Shown: piece after piece, positions 49,945-59,517 of the stretch
Numbering within the stretch: position 1 is the stretch's first letter
Layout: the number at the start of each line of letters is the position of its first letter
From: Nonlabens dokdonensis DSW-6
Lineage (GTDB): Bacteria; Bacteroidota; Bacteroidia; Flavobacteriales; Flavobacteriaceae
Reading direction: 5' to 3'
Length of the DNA stretch: 64,000 nucleotides
Assembly: GCF_000332115.1 (NCBI RefSeq)
Contig: NC_020156.1
Coordinates: 3,597,501-3,661,500, forward strand
Notes under the pieces: generated by a model
Told to the model about the DNA's origin: nothing
Seen by the model: only the letters and a program-made list of their open reading frames with translations
Databases searched by the model: none
Program-made: the position numbers and the translations under genes

Positions 49945-52386
49945 CTATCGCGGATTCACTATCAAATCTATGCGAGCAAGTAAATCTTCATAATGATATC
50001 GATTTACCTTATTTCCTGCTCTATTTCTCTTAGTTCTTAAAGTAGATTGCAAAGATTTAAGTTCACCTCTAACCAAGGCTTGTACATCACTCTGGTCTTT
50101 ATTATAATTACTAAATCGAGAATCCTCATTCATTAAATACTCTAATCGCTCTACATAAGCACGTTGTAAATTTCTTTTATAAACGTCTACTTTAGCATTT
50201 GTAAATATCGCACTTTGTACATCGTCCATTAAGTTTAAAGCACTGTAGTAATCTGTTTCTGTCGTTTCAGCATTTATCAATCTACCGATACGATCAAAAC
50301 TCAATAAGTTATTTAAATGACGTACTTGAACAGATCTAAGGCGTTCAAAATAAGCGTCTGGACTTATGTTTTTTACGATGTTGCGATCGATCAACCATTC
50401 TGGTGTGTCAAAAACATTTTCTTTAATCCATTGAACGGATTCCTTTTGCGTTTTCTTATCCACCGTGCTATAAACTGTTCCTGCCTGTGTCGGTTTCTTA
50501 AGATCCTCATTTACTCCACCTACATTAGTCACTACATGACCTACATATCGCGACCACACGCCTAACATTTCACCATATAATTCTTGTAAATCGTCATAGT
50601 TATCAGTTTGTTGTGACGTCCATTGAGGAAGGTTCTTTGCAACATATTTAAGGTTTTTTATACCGTATGTACTTGCCTTAATTGGGTCATTTCCTATAGC
50701 TTCAGTTTGAGATTGTGGATCAAACCTACTACTCTGCCTACCAAATTTATATTTAGGATCACCTGCCTTTTCCATGATCCACGAGTTTAAGGTTTCGGTT
50801 TCAGCTTCTGGTGTATTTGCATTTGGGATTACACGATAACCCCAATTTGTTGCGTAATGGTCATAAGGTCCCATCTGTCTCACAAATCTTATATTTTCAT
50901 CTCCAGGTTGAGCGATATAATTGTAACGAGCATAATCCATAAGACTTGCTGCGATACCATTTTTCTGTGTGAAATCTCCATTTCTATAATCTTCTACATC
51001 ATAGGCGTAACTTGCAGCCATATTATGAGGGAAACCTAGTGCGTGCCCTACCTCATGTGCAATCACTTGACGCATCATCTCTCCTATCTCTTCAGAATCT
51101 GTATCTAAAGTACGAGCATTAGGATTTGCAGCACCTGTTTCAAGTAAGTATCTATTTCTATAGGATCTCAAATGGTTGTGATACCAGATGATATCACTTT
51201 CAATAATCTCACCACTACGCGGATCACTAACTGATGGACCTACTGCATTGCGCGTAGTACTAGCGACATATCTTACTACAGAGTAACGAATATCTTCTGG
51301 AGAAAACTCAGGATCCTCTTCTTTGCTAGGTGCATCTTTTGCGATGATGGCATTTTTAAATCCTGCCGTTTCAAATGGTTTTTGCCAGTCCTCGATTCCT
51401 TGTTTGATATATTTTTTCAAGTTTTCTGGAGTCCCTGGATCTAAGTAATAAACTATTGGCTTTACTGGCTCTACTAATTCGCCACGAGCATAAGCTTCAG
51501 GATCTTTAGGCTCTAATCTCCAGCGGCGTATGTATCTTTTCTCATCAGCTTTTAACTCTTTGCTAGAATAATCAATTTGACCAACGGTAAAGAATCCAAC
51601 TCTAGGATCATAAAGTCTAGGTTGCATAGGATTTTCTGGTAACAAAATCATGGATTGATTCACCTGTAAGCTTATAGAACCTACAGAACCGTTAGAAGGT
51701 GGTTGTGCCGCGTTAAAAGTAAAGTCTTGCTTTACTTCAATATTTTTAGGAAATGATTTTACAGAGTTGATAAAACTACGGCTGGAGTCCAAGTTTCTTA
51801 CTTTGTACTGGCTTCTCAATCGAGAATTTAAACCACTGATAGAAGGTACATCGCTACTTAAAAATTTAGAAACGTCTATGACTACAGCCGTAGAATCTGC
51901 ATTAAAAGTCTTGATGTCAAAGGCATACATGATAGGTTCATAATTATTAACCTTTACAGAGTTATTAATTGCAGCGCTTTCATCTAGTGCCACTTCATCA
52001 TAAGATTTTACCTTTAAAAGTACTTTATCTTGAAAACGCTCCCAAGAAACTACTTGCTGGTTTGTTTTAGAACCTGCATTGAGGTAGCCACCACCTAGAT
52101 TGTTAGGGATTTGTGCTATACGAGTCACCCATAACATATCCTTTTCAAGCAATTCCTGAGGGATTTCATAGAAATATTCCTCATCAATTTGATGTGTTTT
52201 AAAAAGCCCATCGTCTGTTATGGCTTCGTCAGTTATTACTTCAGAATACGGTTTGAATTTCTGGTTCTTTTTAGAACTTTTTTCAGTGTTTGGTTCTTTT
52301 TTATTTACAACTTCTTGTGAAGTCTTACAGCTGCTCAAAAACAGAGTAATTATTGCAAAGGAACCTAATAAGAAATATTTTTTCAT
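49945..52386 (-). CDS. Zinc-dependent metalloprotease, lipoprotein
   Basis: 813 residues. Lipoprotein signal with lipobox LSSC (Cys at about residue 20). The catalytic motif H-E-V-G-H-A-L-G-F-P-H-N lies near residue 445 (HExxHxxGxxH). The region before it is a large beta-rich N-terminal part, as in the Bacteroidota family with DUF5117 and DUF4953 domains. Probably surface- or periplasm-exposed protein degradation. Monocistronic on minus. The 263-base gap upstream (52387-52649) contains one palindrome copy. Confidence 0.88.
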   Translation of the reverse strand: MKKYFLLGSFAIITLFLSSCKTSQEVVNKKEPNTEKSSKKNQKFKPYSEVITDEAITDDGLFKTHQIDEEYFYEIPQELLEKDMLWVTRIAQIPNNLGGGYLNAGSKTNQQVVSWERFQDKVLLKVKSYDEVALDESAAINNSVKVNNYEPIMYAFDIKTFNADSTAVVIDVSKFLSSDVPSISGLNSRLRSQYKVRNLDSSRSFINSVKSFPKNIEVKQDFTFNAAQPPSNGSVGSISLQVNQSMILLPENPMQPRLYDPRVGFFTVGQIDYSSKELKADEKRYIRRWRLEPKDPEAYARGELVEPVKPIVYYLDPGTPENLKKYIKQGIEDWQKPFETAGFKNAIIAKDAPSKEEDPEFSPEDIRYSVVRYVASTTRNAVGPSVSDPRSGEIIESDIIWYHNHLRSYRNRYLLETGAANPNARTLDTDSEEIGEMMRQVIAHEVGHALGFPHNMAASYAYDVEDYRNGDFTQKNGIAASLMDYARYNYIAQPGDENIRFVRQMGPYDHYATNWGYRVIPNANTPEAETETLNSWIMEKAGDPKYKFGRQSSRFDPQSQTEAIGNDPIKASTYGIKNLKYVAKNLPQWTSQQTDNYDDLQELYGEMLGVWSRYVGHVVTNVGGVNEDLKKPTQAGTVYSTVDKKTQKESVQWIKENVFDTPEWLIDRNIVKNISPDAYFERLRSVQVRHLNNLLSFDRIGRLINAETTETDYYSALNLMDDVQSAIFTNAKVDVYKRNLQRAYVERLEYLMNEDSRFSNYNKDQSDVQALVRGELKSLQSTLRTKRNRAGNKVNRYHYEDLLARIDLIVNPR

Positions 52387-52567
52387 TGATTCAGTAAATT
52401 AGTTTGGTCGGGAAATTAATTAAAAGGAAAGAGAGGTGCTCAAAATAACAGCAGCTTAACAAAACATTATAGGAAAACTTGAAAAACACCTCAACTTTAT
52501 TAAAGAAGTACCAAAGAAAAAACACCTCTTTCACTCAACTTATTTTAAGAGGACAGTGTAGAATTCC

Positions 52568-52581
52568 GCTTTCGCGAAAGC
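52568..52581. repeat. GCTTTCGCGAAAGC palindrome, copy 15
   Basis: Perfect copy (16 bp with C/G flanks) in the divergent region between the metalloprotease and RelA/SpoT genes. Confidence 0.95.
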
Positions 52582-52649
52582 GGGATAAAAGTAAAACTCT
52601 AAAGCCAATAATAATTGGTCATATCCTTAAAGTACCTTAACTTTACTAT

Positions 52650-54851
52650 ATGACTGATGTTGAAATAAAAGAGGAAAATAAACTGATAGCAAAGGGCTAT
52701 AAAGACCTTTTAAAAATCAGTTATCAAATGCTTACCGATGAAGATAAAAAGCTGATTAGAAAGGCTTTTGACATCGCCGTAGAAGCACACGCACCACAAC
52801 GGCGTAAGTCTGGTGAAGCATATATTTTTCATCCTATTGCAGTTGCAAAAATTGTTGCTAAGCAAATAGGACTTGATGCAACCGCTATTGCTGCAGCTTT
52901 GTTGCACGACGTTGTAGAAGACACTGCTTACACATTATCAGATATAGAAAGACTTTTTGGTGAGACCATAGCACGCATTGTTGACGGTCTTACTAAAATT
53001 GCACACCTCAAGAAAGACGCTGATATCTCACAGCAAGCCGAGAATTTCCGTAAAATGCTATTAACCTTAAATGATGACATTAGAGTGATCATTATTAAAA
53101 TAGCAGACCGTTTGCACAACATGCAAACTATGGACAGCATGCCCGATTACAAACAAGTGAAAATTGCCAGTGAGACACTTTATATTTACGCTCCTATTGC
53201 TCACAGATTAGGTTTATATAACATCAAGACAGAACTGGAGGATCTAGGTCTAAAATATACGGAGCCAGAGGTTTTTAACGATATCCAGCAGTCCATTGTA
53301 GATAGTAAAGAAGACCAAAAGAAATACATTAAAGATTTCAGTGCAGTTATAGACGAGAGTTTGCATAAAGAAGGTCTGGAATATAAAATTTCAGGACGTC
53401 CTAAATCTGTTTTCTCTATAAGACGTAAAATGCTAAAACAGAGTGTTTCCTTTGATGAAGTCTATGATAAATTTGCGGTACGTATCATTTTTAGAAGTGA
53501 TAGAGCAAATGAAAAGTTCCTCGCCTGGAAAATATACTCTGTTGTAACAGATCACTTTACACCTAACCCAGTACGCTTAAGAGACTGGATCAGTTCGCCT
53601 AAATCTACTGGATATGAAGCCCTGCATATTACTGTTATGGGACCAGACGGCAGATGGGTTGAAGTTCAAATTAGGTCAGAACGCATGCATGAAATAGCCG
53701 AAAAAGGTTATGCTGCGCACTATAAATACAAACAAGGAAATAAGGAAGATGGTCTTGATGAGTGGCTCAATCGATTACAAGAAGCCCTCGAAAATCAAGA
53801 TGGTAATGCGGTAGACTTTGTAGAGCAATTCAAATTAAACCTATACAGTAAAGAAATATTTGTTTTTACTCCTAATGGTGAGTTGAAATCGTTACCTAAA
53901 TCTGCAACTCCTTTAGACTTTGCATTTGCAATTCATACAGAAGTAGGTTTACATACTCGTGGAGCTCGAGTGAATGGTAAGTTAGTGCCACTATCTCACG
54001 AATTAAAAAGTGGAGATCAAGTAGATATCATCACTTCCGAAAATCAGAAACCTACTAAGAACTGGCTGGACTATGCCACAACAGCAAGAGCCAGATCTAA
54101 AATAAAAGGCGCTTTAAAGGAGGATCAAAAAATTTTGGCCTCTGATGGTAAGGAGATCTTGAAAAGAAAATTGAAATCTCAAAAAATACCTCTAGATGAA
54201 ACTAGTGTGAATCAAATGGTGAACTTTTTTAAGTTAAAAACCAGTCACGATCTATTTTATAGAGTTGGTAATGGTACCATTGATAATAAGGCTATTAAAG
54301 AGTATGCAAACAGCCGTAGTAATGCGCTCTATTCTTTTCTAAAAAATAAGATTAGGAAACCGAAAGAGAATCCTGATATTAATAAAGAAGAAGTTACTGA
54401 AAATTATGATGCTATAGTTTTTGGTAAAGAAGGTGCTACATTAGATTACACTTTATCAAAATGTTGCAATCCTATAGAAGGTGATGATGTTTTTGGATTT
54501 ACTACAGTAAGTGAAGGAATCAAGGTTCATAAAAAGAATTGTCCTAATGCCATAAGTTTGCAAAGTAAATTTGCTTACAGAATCATCAGTGCTAAATGGA
54601 TTGACTCCACTCAACGAGAGTATAAAGCCGAATTAAAATTAACTGGAATAGATAGAATGGGACTGGTACAGGAAGTGACCAGAGTGATTTCAGAAAACAT
54701 GCATGTAAATATTAGAAATATTTCATTTAATAGTAATCATGGTATTTTTACAGGAGAAATTACGGTTGTAGTACCTAATAAAAACCTGCTTACTTCTCTC
54801 ATGCAAAATTTAAATAAATTAAATGGTATCGATAAGGTAACCAGATCTTAA
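52650..54851 (+). CDS. spoT: Bifunctional (p)ppGpp synthetase/hydrolase (RelA/SpoT)
   Basis: 733 residues, a long RSH protein. The hydrolase domain keeps the HD motif (LLHDVVEDT, about residues 88-96) and K-I-A-D-R-L-H-N-M, so it is likely active. The synthetase domain has G-R-P-K-S-V-F-S-I and Y-E-A-L-H-I-T. A TGS domain ([19 protein letters not shown]) follows, then a Zn-finger-like C-C-N-P-I segment and a C-terminal ACT domain. It sets ppGpp levels under starvation. Followed after 4 bases by fur-like and purA; grouping with purine synthesis fits ppGpp control of GTP. Confidence 0.95.
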   Translation: MTDVEIKEENKLIAKGYKDLLKISYQMLTDEDKKLIRKAFDIAVEAHAPQRRKSGEAYIFHPIAVAKIVAKQIGLDATAIAAALLHDVVEDTAYTLSDIERLFGETIARIVDGLTKIAHLKKDADISQQAENFRKMLLTLNDDIRVIIIKIADRLHNMQTMDSMPDYKQVKIASETLYIYAPIAHRLGLYNIKTELEDLGLKYTEPEVFNDIQQSIVDSKEDQKKYIKDFSAVIDESLHKEGLEYKISGRPKSVFSIRRKMLKQSVSFDEVYDKFAVRIIFRSDRANEKFLAWKIYSVVTDHFTPNPVRLRDWISSPKSTGYEALHITVMGPDGRWVEVQIRSERMHEIAEKGYAAHYKYKQGNKEDGLDEWLNRLQEALENQDGNAVDFVEQFKLNLYSKEIFVFTPNGELKSLPKSATPLDFAFAIHTEVGLHTRGARVNGKLVPLSHELKSGDQVDIITSENQKPTKNWLDYATTARARSKIKGALKEDQKILASDGKEILKRKLKSQKIPLDETSVNQMVNFFKLKTSHDLFYRVGNGTIDNKAIKEYANSRSNALYSFLKNKIRKPKENPDINKEEVTENYDAIVFGKEGATLDYTLSKCCNPIEGDDVFGFTTVSEGIKVHKKNCPNAISLQSKFAYRIISAKWIDSTQREYKAELKLTGIDRMGLVQEVTRVISENMHVNIRNISFNSNHGIFTGEITVVVPNKNLLTSLMQNLNKLNGIDKVTRS

Positions 54852-54855
54852 AAAT

Positions 54856-55320
54856 ATGAGTCAAATTATCAACAACCTTGAAAAAGAACAAGAAATAGTA
54901 AGAAACGTATTCACTCAATTTCTGAGTGAAAACAAGCATCGCAAAACTCCTGAAAGGTATGCGATTCTAGACGAAATTTATGCTAGTGATGAGCACTTTG
55001 ATATAGAGTCTTTATATACTAAAATGAAGGATCAAAATTATCGTGTAAGCCGCGCCACTCTTTACAACACAATTGAACTTTTATTAGAAAGTAAACTAGT
55101 AAGAAGACATCAATTTAATCAGAATCAATCGCATTATGAGAAATCATATTTTGACAGACAACACGATCATTTAATCTTAACGGATACTAACGAAGTGATT
55201 GAGTTTTGTGACCCTAGAATAGAGTCAATAAAAAAGACAATTGAAGAGGTATTTGATGTATCGATTACCAATCATTCTTTATATTTTTACGGCGTTAAAA
55301 ACACAACTGAAAAAAAATAA
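54856..55320 (+). CDS. Fur-family metalloregulator
   Basis: 154 residues. Winged-helix DNA-binding part with K-T-P-E-R-Y-A-I-L and [13 protein letters not shown], the family recognition helix. The dimer domain has H-D-H-L-I-L (metal ligand His) and E-F-C-D-P-R-I-E. The CxxC pairs of the structural zinc site are missing, so it differs from classical Fur. It could be Fur, PerR or Zur-like; the metal is uncertain. Between spoT and purA with only 2-4 base gaps: an operon. Confidence 0.85.
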   Translation: MSQIINNLEKEQEIVRNVFTQFLSENKHRKTPERYAILDEIYASDEHFDIESLYTKMKDQNYRVSRATLYNTIELLLESKLVRRHQFNQNQSHYEKSYFDRQHDHLILTDTNEVIEFCDPRIESIKKTIEEVFDVSITNHSLYFYGVKNTTEKK

Positions 55321-55322
55321 CA

Positions 55323-56594
55323 ATGGCAGTAGATTTATTGCTCGGTCTTCAATGGGGCGACGAGGGAAAAGGTAAAATAGTAGACGTGCTTACCTCAAAC
55401 TATGATATTGTCGCTAGATTTCAAGGTGGTCCAAATGCTGGACATACTTTAGAATTTGACGGTATTAAACACGTATTAAGAACAATACCTTCTGGAATAT
55501 TCCATGATAAGTCTATGAATGTCATAGGTAACGGAGTAGTTATTGATCCGGTAGTTTTTGTTCAAGAATTAGACGGTTTAAAGAAATTTGACATTGACTA
55601 TAAAAGTAAATTGATTCTTTCTAGAAAAGCTCATGTCATTTTACCTACGCATAGGTTGCTCGATGCAGCTTCTGAGGCTTCCAAAGGAAAAGCAAAAATA
55701 GGTTCTACCCTTAAAGGAATAGGACCTACTTACATGGATAAAACTGGCCGTAATGGTATCAGACTAGGAGATCTAGAACTTAATTCTTGGAAAGAAAAAT
55801 ACAGAGCTTTAGCAAATAAGCATGAGGAGTTGATTGCATTTCATAATGTAGACATTCAGTACAATCTTCCAGAAATGGAAGAAGAATTCTTTAAAGCTGT
55901 CGATGTCTTGAAAGAATTGACGTTTATCGATAGTGAAGAGTATTTGCAAAATGCCCAAAAGAGTGGTAAAACCGTTCTTGCCGAAGGTGCTCAAGGATCT
56001 TTACTTGATATCGACTTTGGAACTTATCCTTTTGTAACCTCTTCAAACACTACTGCTGCCGGTGCATGCACTGGTCTTGGAGTTGCTCCTAATCAAATAG
56101 GAGAAGTGTATGGTATTTTTAAAGCATATACTACTCGCGTAGGAAGCGGTCCTTTCCCTACAGAGTTATTTGATGAAGTAGGTGCCGAAATGGCAAAAGT
56201 AGGACATGAGTTTGGCGCTGTTACTGGTCGTGCTCGTAGATGTGGCTGGCTGGATCTTGTGGCACTTAAATATACGTGTCAAGTAAATGGTGTTACACAG
56301 TTAATGATGATGAAAGGCGATGTCCTCTCTGGTTTTAGTAAATTAAAGGTTTGCACTGCTTATAAATATAAAGGAAAAGAAATCACTCATTTGCCATATA
56401 ATATTGAACCAGAAAACGTAACTCCTATTTATTCAGAATTTGATTGCTGGAAAGAAGATCTTACTAAAATGAGAGAAGCTTCTCAGTTTCCAAAAGAACT
56501 AAACGCTTACATCGATTTCTTAGAAAAAGAATTAGAAATCCCGATTAAAGTAGTGAGTGTAGGTCCTGATAGAACCCAAACCATTCACAGATAA
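55323..56594 (+). CDS. purA: Adenylosuccinate synthase
   Basis: 423 residues, standard length. N-terminal GTP-binding Q-W-G-D-E-G-K-G-K (residues 10-18) and G-P-N-A-G-H-T (about 37-43) with catalytic Asp and His. Further motifs: G-I-G-P-T-Y-x-D-K and the T-G-R-A-R-R-C-G-W-L-D region. It joins IMP and aspartate with GTP to make adenylosuccinate for AMP synthesis. Directly downstream of the Fur-like regulator gene. Confidence 0.97.
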   Translation: MAVDLLLGLQWGDEGKGKIVDVLTSNYDIVARFQGGPNAGHTLEFDGIKHVLRTIPSGIFHDKSMNVIGNGVVIDPVVFVQELDGLKKFDIDYKSKLILSRKAHVILPTHRLLDAASEASKGKAKIGSTLKGIGPTYMDKTGRNGIRLGDLELNSWKEKYRALANKHEELIAFHNVDIQYNLPEMEEEFFKAVDVLKELTFIDSEEYLQNAQKSGKTVLAEGAQGSLLDIDFGTYPFVTSSNTTAAGACTGLGVAPNQIGEVYGIFKAYTTRVGSGPFPTELFDEVGAEMAKVGHEFGAVTGRARRCGWLDLVALKYTCQVNGVTQLMMMKGDVLSGFSKLKVCTAYKYKGKEITHLPYNIEPENVTPIYSEFDCWKEDLTKMREASQFPKELNAYIDFLEKELEIPIKVVSVGPDRTQTIHR

Positions 56595-56705
56595 ATTTAA
56601 ATTCTCAAATCCCAAGCTTCAACTCTTGGGATTTGATTTTCTTTGAAGAAATAGAATTATACTTACTTAGGCCAAATTTTCATTAGTGATGCAAAAAAGT
56701 AAATA

Positions 56706-57665
56706 ATGCCTTTAAAAAAACATATCACCACATCAATCAAAGGAATGCTCATGGGCGCGGCAGATGTTGTTCCAGGCGTTTCAGGTGGGACCATAGCTTT
56801 TATCACTGGTATTTATGAAGAACTCATAAAAACCATAGATGGAATCGATCTTCAGCTATTAAAAGACTTCTTCAAAATCGGTATTAAGAATACCTTTGTT
56901 AAGTACAATTTAAGTTTCTTGCTCTCCTTAGTAATAGGTATTGCCATTAGTATTTTAAGTCTATCTAAACTACTCACCTATCTATTAGAAACCTATCCTG
57001 TTTTATTGTGGTCCTTCTTTTTTGGTCTCGTACTCGCAAGCGTTATTTATATAGGTAAACAAATCCCTAAATGGAATGTTGCCGTTATCATAGCTATTGT
57101 AATAGGAACAATTATATCATACTACATCACTATTGCTGAGCCATTAGGATCACCAGACAGCTGGTGGTATATCATTTTCTCTGGTTTTATCGCCATTATT
57201 GCGATGATATTACCTGGAGTTTCAGGAGCTTTTTTATTACTTCTTCTAGGAAGTTATAAAACGGTTTTAGGCTCTATATCAGGTTTGATGGAAGCTGTGG
57301 CAGCTGGAGACTGGTCGCAAGCATGGGATTATTTAAGTAACCTGTTGCTTTTTGCTGTAGGATGCGTGACTGGGCTCAAAGTATTTTCTAGAATATTGAC
57401 TTGGCTTTTCCAAAATCAAAAGAACCTCACCCTAGCGTTATTGACCGGTTTCATGATCGGTTCGTTAAATAAGTTATGGCCGTGGAAGGAAGTTCTCAAA
57501 TATCGAACTAATAGTCATGGAGTTGAAGTTCCATTTTTAGAAAAGAGTATCTCGCCTTTTCAATTTGATGGCGATCCACAAATAATATACGTTTGCTTAT
57601 TGGCTCTTCTAGGGTTTGTATTGATCCTAGGATTAGAAAGATGGGCAAATGAAAAACAACCATAA
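56706..57665 (+). CDS. DUF368 membrane protein, first of a tandem pair
   Basis: 319 residues, about 8-9 membrane helices. The two family signatures are D-V-V-P-G-V-S-G-G-T-I-A-F-I-T-G-I-Y-E-E (residues 19-38) and M-I-L-P-G-V-S-G-A-F-L-L-L-L-L-G-S-Y (about 163-180), an internal repeat. DUF368 proteins are linked to polyprenyl-phosphate (undecaprenyl phosphate) flipping in recent work on relatives such as PopT. Likely envelope lipid transport; substrate inferred. Adjoins a paralogue without a gap (stop TAA then TTG). Confidence 0.88.
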   Translation: MPLKKHITTSIKGMLMGAADVVPGVSGGTIAFITGIYEELIKTIDGIDLQLLKDFFKIGIKNTFVKYNLSFLLSLVIGIAISILSLSKLLTYLLETYPVLLWSFFFGLVLASVIYIGKQIPKWNVAVIIAIVIGTIISYYITIAEPLGSPDSWWYIIFSGFIAIIAMILPGVSGAFLLLLLGSYKTVLGSISGLMEAVAAGDWSQAWDYLSNLLLFAVGCVTGLKVFSRILTWLFQNQKNLTLALLTGFMIGSLNKLWPWKEVLKYRTNSHGVEVPFLEKSISPFQFDGDPQIIYVCLLALLGFVLILGLERWANEKQP

Positions 57666-58685
57666 TTGCGACAGCCTACAAGAAGCTTTACCGATAAACT
57701 ATTTCTTGTATTAAAAGGAATAGCTATGGGAACTGCAAATAAAGTTCCTGGAATAAGTGGTGGCGTCGTAGCATATGTAGGTGGATTCTATGAAGAATTT
57801 ATTTATTCTCTACAAAAACTAAATCTTAAAGCAGCAAAGCTATTGTTTTCTGGAAGATTCGGTAGCTTCTTTGATTACATCAATGGCAGGTTCCTTTCTT
57901 TATTAATTCTAGGTGAAGCATTAAGCTATTTTACGGTAAGTAAAGGATTTGACTTATTGATATCTTACTATCCTATTTTAGTCTGGGCGACATTTTTTGG
58001 TATGATTCTAGGCTCGATTTATTATATTTCTCGCAGTTATGGAGAATGGACGCGCAGGAATGTTATTATTTTAATCATAGGAATTACCATAGGAATAGGT
58101 ACTTCCCTACTCGATCCAGCCAAAGAAAATACTAACTTACTCTTTGTATTCTTTTGCGGCATGATCAGCATTTCAGGAATGACGTTACCTGGTTTGAGCG
58201 GCAGTTTTATACTTATATTACTAGGGAATTATGTGTTACTTCTAGTTGATAGTATCAATGCGTTTTTTGATACCATGGTTGCTATTTTTCAGGGTGATTT
58301 CTCATGGTGGTACGATCCAGTTCACATGGAGTTATTACAAGTTCTCAGTGTTTTTACCGTCGGTTCTATTGTAGGTTTGATTAGTTTATCTCATCTATTA
58401 GGTTGGACTATTAAGCACTACCGCAATGAAACTAATGCAATGATTATAGGATTTATTACAGGTTCTTTGGGAGTCGTTTGGCCTTGGAAAAAAGAAGTTT
58501 TTAAACGCACCTCAGAAGGTCTTCTTGCTTTAGATAAAAATGGCGATCAAATCCTTGAGAATTACAGCCGTTACTGGCCAGATTTCAACGACACCTATAC
58601 TTGGATAGCTGTTCTTATGATATTAATAGGTTTTTTAAGTGTTTATATATTAGATCAATATGGAAATAAAGCAAATCCCATCTAG
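57666..58685 (+). CDS. DUF368 membrane protein, second of a tandem pair
   Basis: 339 residues from TTG 57666, directly after the stop of its paralogue. The same repeated signatures: K-V-P-G-I-S-G-G-V-V-A-Y-V-G-G-F-Y-E-E near the N-terminus and L-P-G-L-S-G-S-F-I-L-I-L-L-G-N-Y in the middle. About 8-9 membrane helices. The pair is either a heterodimer or two specialised copies; the sequences are clearly diverged. Its end overlaps aroE by 26 bases. Confidence 0.87.
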   Translation: MRQPTRSFTDKLFLVLKGIAMGTANKVPGISGGVVAYVGGFYEEFIYSLQKLNLKAAKLLFSGRFGSFFDYINGRFLSLLILGEALSYFTVSKGFDLLISYYPILVWATFFGMILGSIYYISRSYGEWTRRNVIILIIGITIGIGTSLLDPAKENTNLLFVFFCGMISISGMTLPGLSGSFILILLGNYVLLLVDSINAFFDTMVAIFQGDFSWWYDPVHMELLQVLSVFTVGSIVGLISLSHLLGWTIKHYRNETNAMIIGFITGSLGVVWPWKKEVFKRTSEGLLALDKNGDQILENYSRYWPDFNDTYTWIAVLMILIGFLSVYILDQYGNKANPI

Positions 58686-59451
58686 CATTTTTGGATTAGT
58701 AGGAGAACGACTCGATTACAGTTTTTCAAGAGCCTATTTTGGTGAAAAATTTGATCAACTAGGACTAGATGATCATCACTATAAAAACTTTGAAATGAGT
58801 AGAGAGTTTTTATTATCCCGCTTTCGCGAAAGCGTTACCTACAACGAGCAAACTAGAACGACTAATGGCAAAAATGAAATTCTAAGAGGTCTCAACGTAA
58901 CGATTCCTTATAAAGAAGACATGCTGCAAGTAGTGGATGGAATAAGTGAGGAAGCCAAAGCAATAGGAGCGATAAATACAGTAACTATTGAGAATAATAT
59001 CTGGACAGGACACAATACCGATTGTTATGGTTTTGGGAAAAGTCTAGAACCGTTCTTACCTATAAAAAAGAATGCTCTTATTTTAGGAACTGGTGGTGCT
59101 TCTAAGGCAGTAGCTTACACGCTGGAGGCTTTACAAATTCCGTTTCTATTTGTGAGTAGAAATCCACAAGATGAATTTACAATTGATTACAAATCAGTGA
59201 ATAAAGAGGTTCTAGAAATGGTAAGTCTCATTATTAATACTACACCGCTAGGCGTTGTTCCAGAGGTACACTTAAGACCAGATATTCCTTATGAGCATCT
59301 TAATGAAACCCATATTCTTTATGATCTGGTTTATAATCCTGCGCTTACGCTTTTTATGAAACTAGGGCAACAACAAGGTGCTCAGGTAATCAACGGTTAT
59401 GAGATGTTAAAGCATCAAGCAGAAAAAGCATGGGAACTTTGGAATAAGTAA
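58660..59451 (+). CDS. aroE: Shikimate dehydrogenase
   Basis: 263 residues. Shikimate-binding segment R-L-D-Y-S-F-S (about 17-23), catalytic Lys in L-N-V-T-I-P-Y-K-E-D (about 78-87), N-T-D-C-Y-G-F-G, and NADP-binding G-T-G-G-A-S-K-A-V. Reduces 3-dehydroshikimate to shikimate in aromatic amino acid synthesis. A palindrome copy encodes R-F-R-E-S at residues 54-58, in a loop that appears longer than usual before the L-N-V-T motif. It overlaps the upstream DUF368 gene by 26 bases. Confidence 0.92.
   Translation: MEIKQIPSSIFGLVGERLDYSFSRAYFGEKFDQLGLDDHHYKNFEMSREFLLSRFRESVTYNEQTRTTNGKNEILRGLNVTIPYKEDMLQVVDGISEEAKAIGAINTVTIENNIWTGHNTDCYGFGKSLEPFLPIKKNALILGTGGASKAVAYTLEALQIPFLFVSRNPQDEFTIDYKSVNKEVLEMVSLIINTTPLGVVPEVHLRPDIPYEHLNETHILYDLVYNPALTLFMKLGQQQGAQVINGYEMLKHQAEKAWELWNK
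58820..58833. repeat. GCTTTCGCGAAAGC palindrome, copy 16 (inside aroE)
   Basis: Perfect copy (16 bp with C/G flanks), read in the third frame as Arg-Phe-Arg-Glu-Ser at residues 54-58. Confidence 0.95.
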
Positions 59452-59517
59452 TGCATCATAGCATTGTAGGTAAAGAAGAATCTATTTATCTTGCCGTTCC
59501 TATTAAAAATTATAGTA

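Noticed and set aside
52484..52530. Repeated AAAAACACCTC words upstream of spoT
   Set aside because: Only two partial matches in AT-rich DNA without symmetry; too weak for a repeat or operator call.
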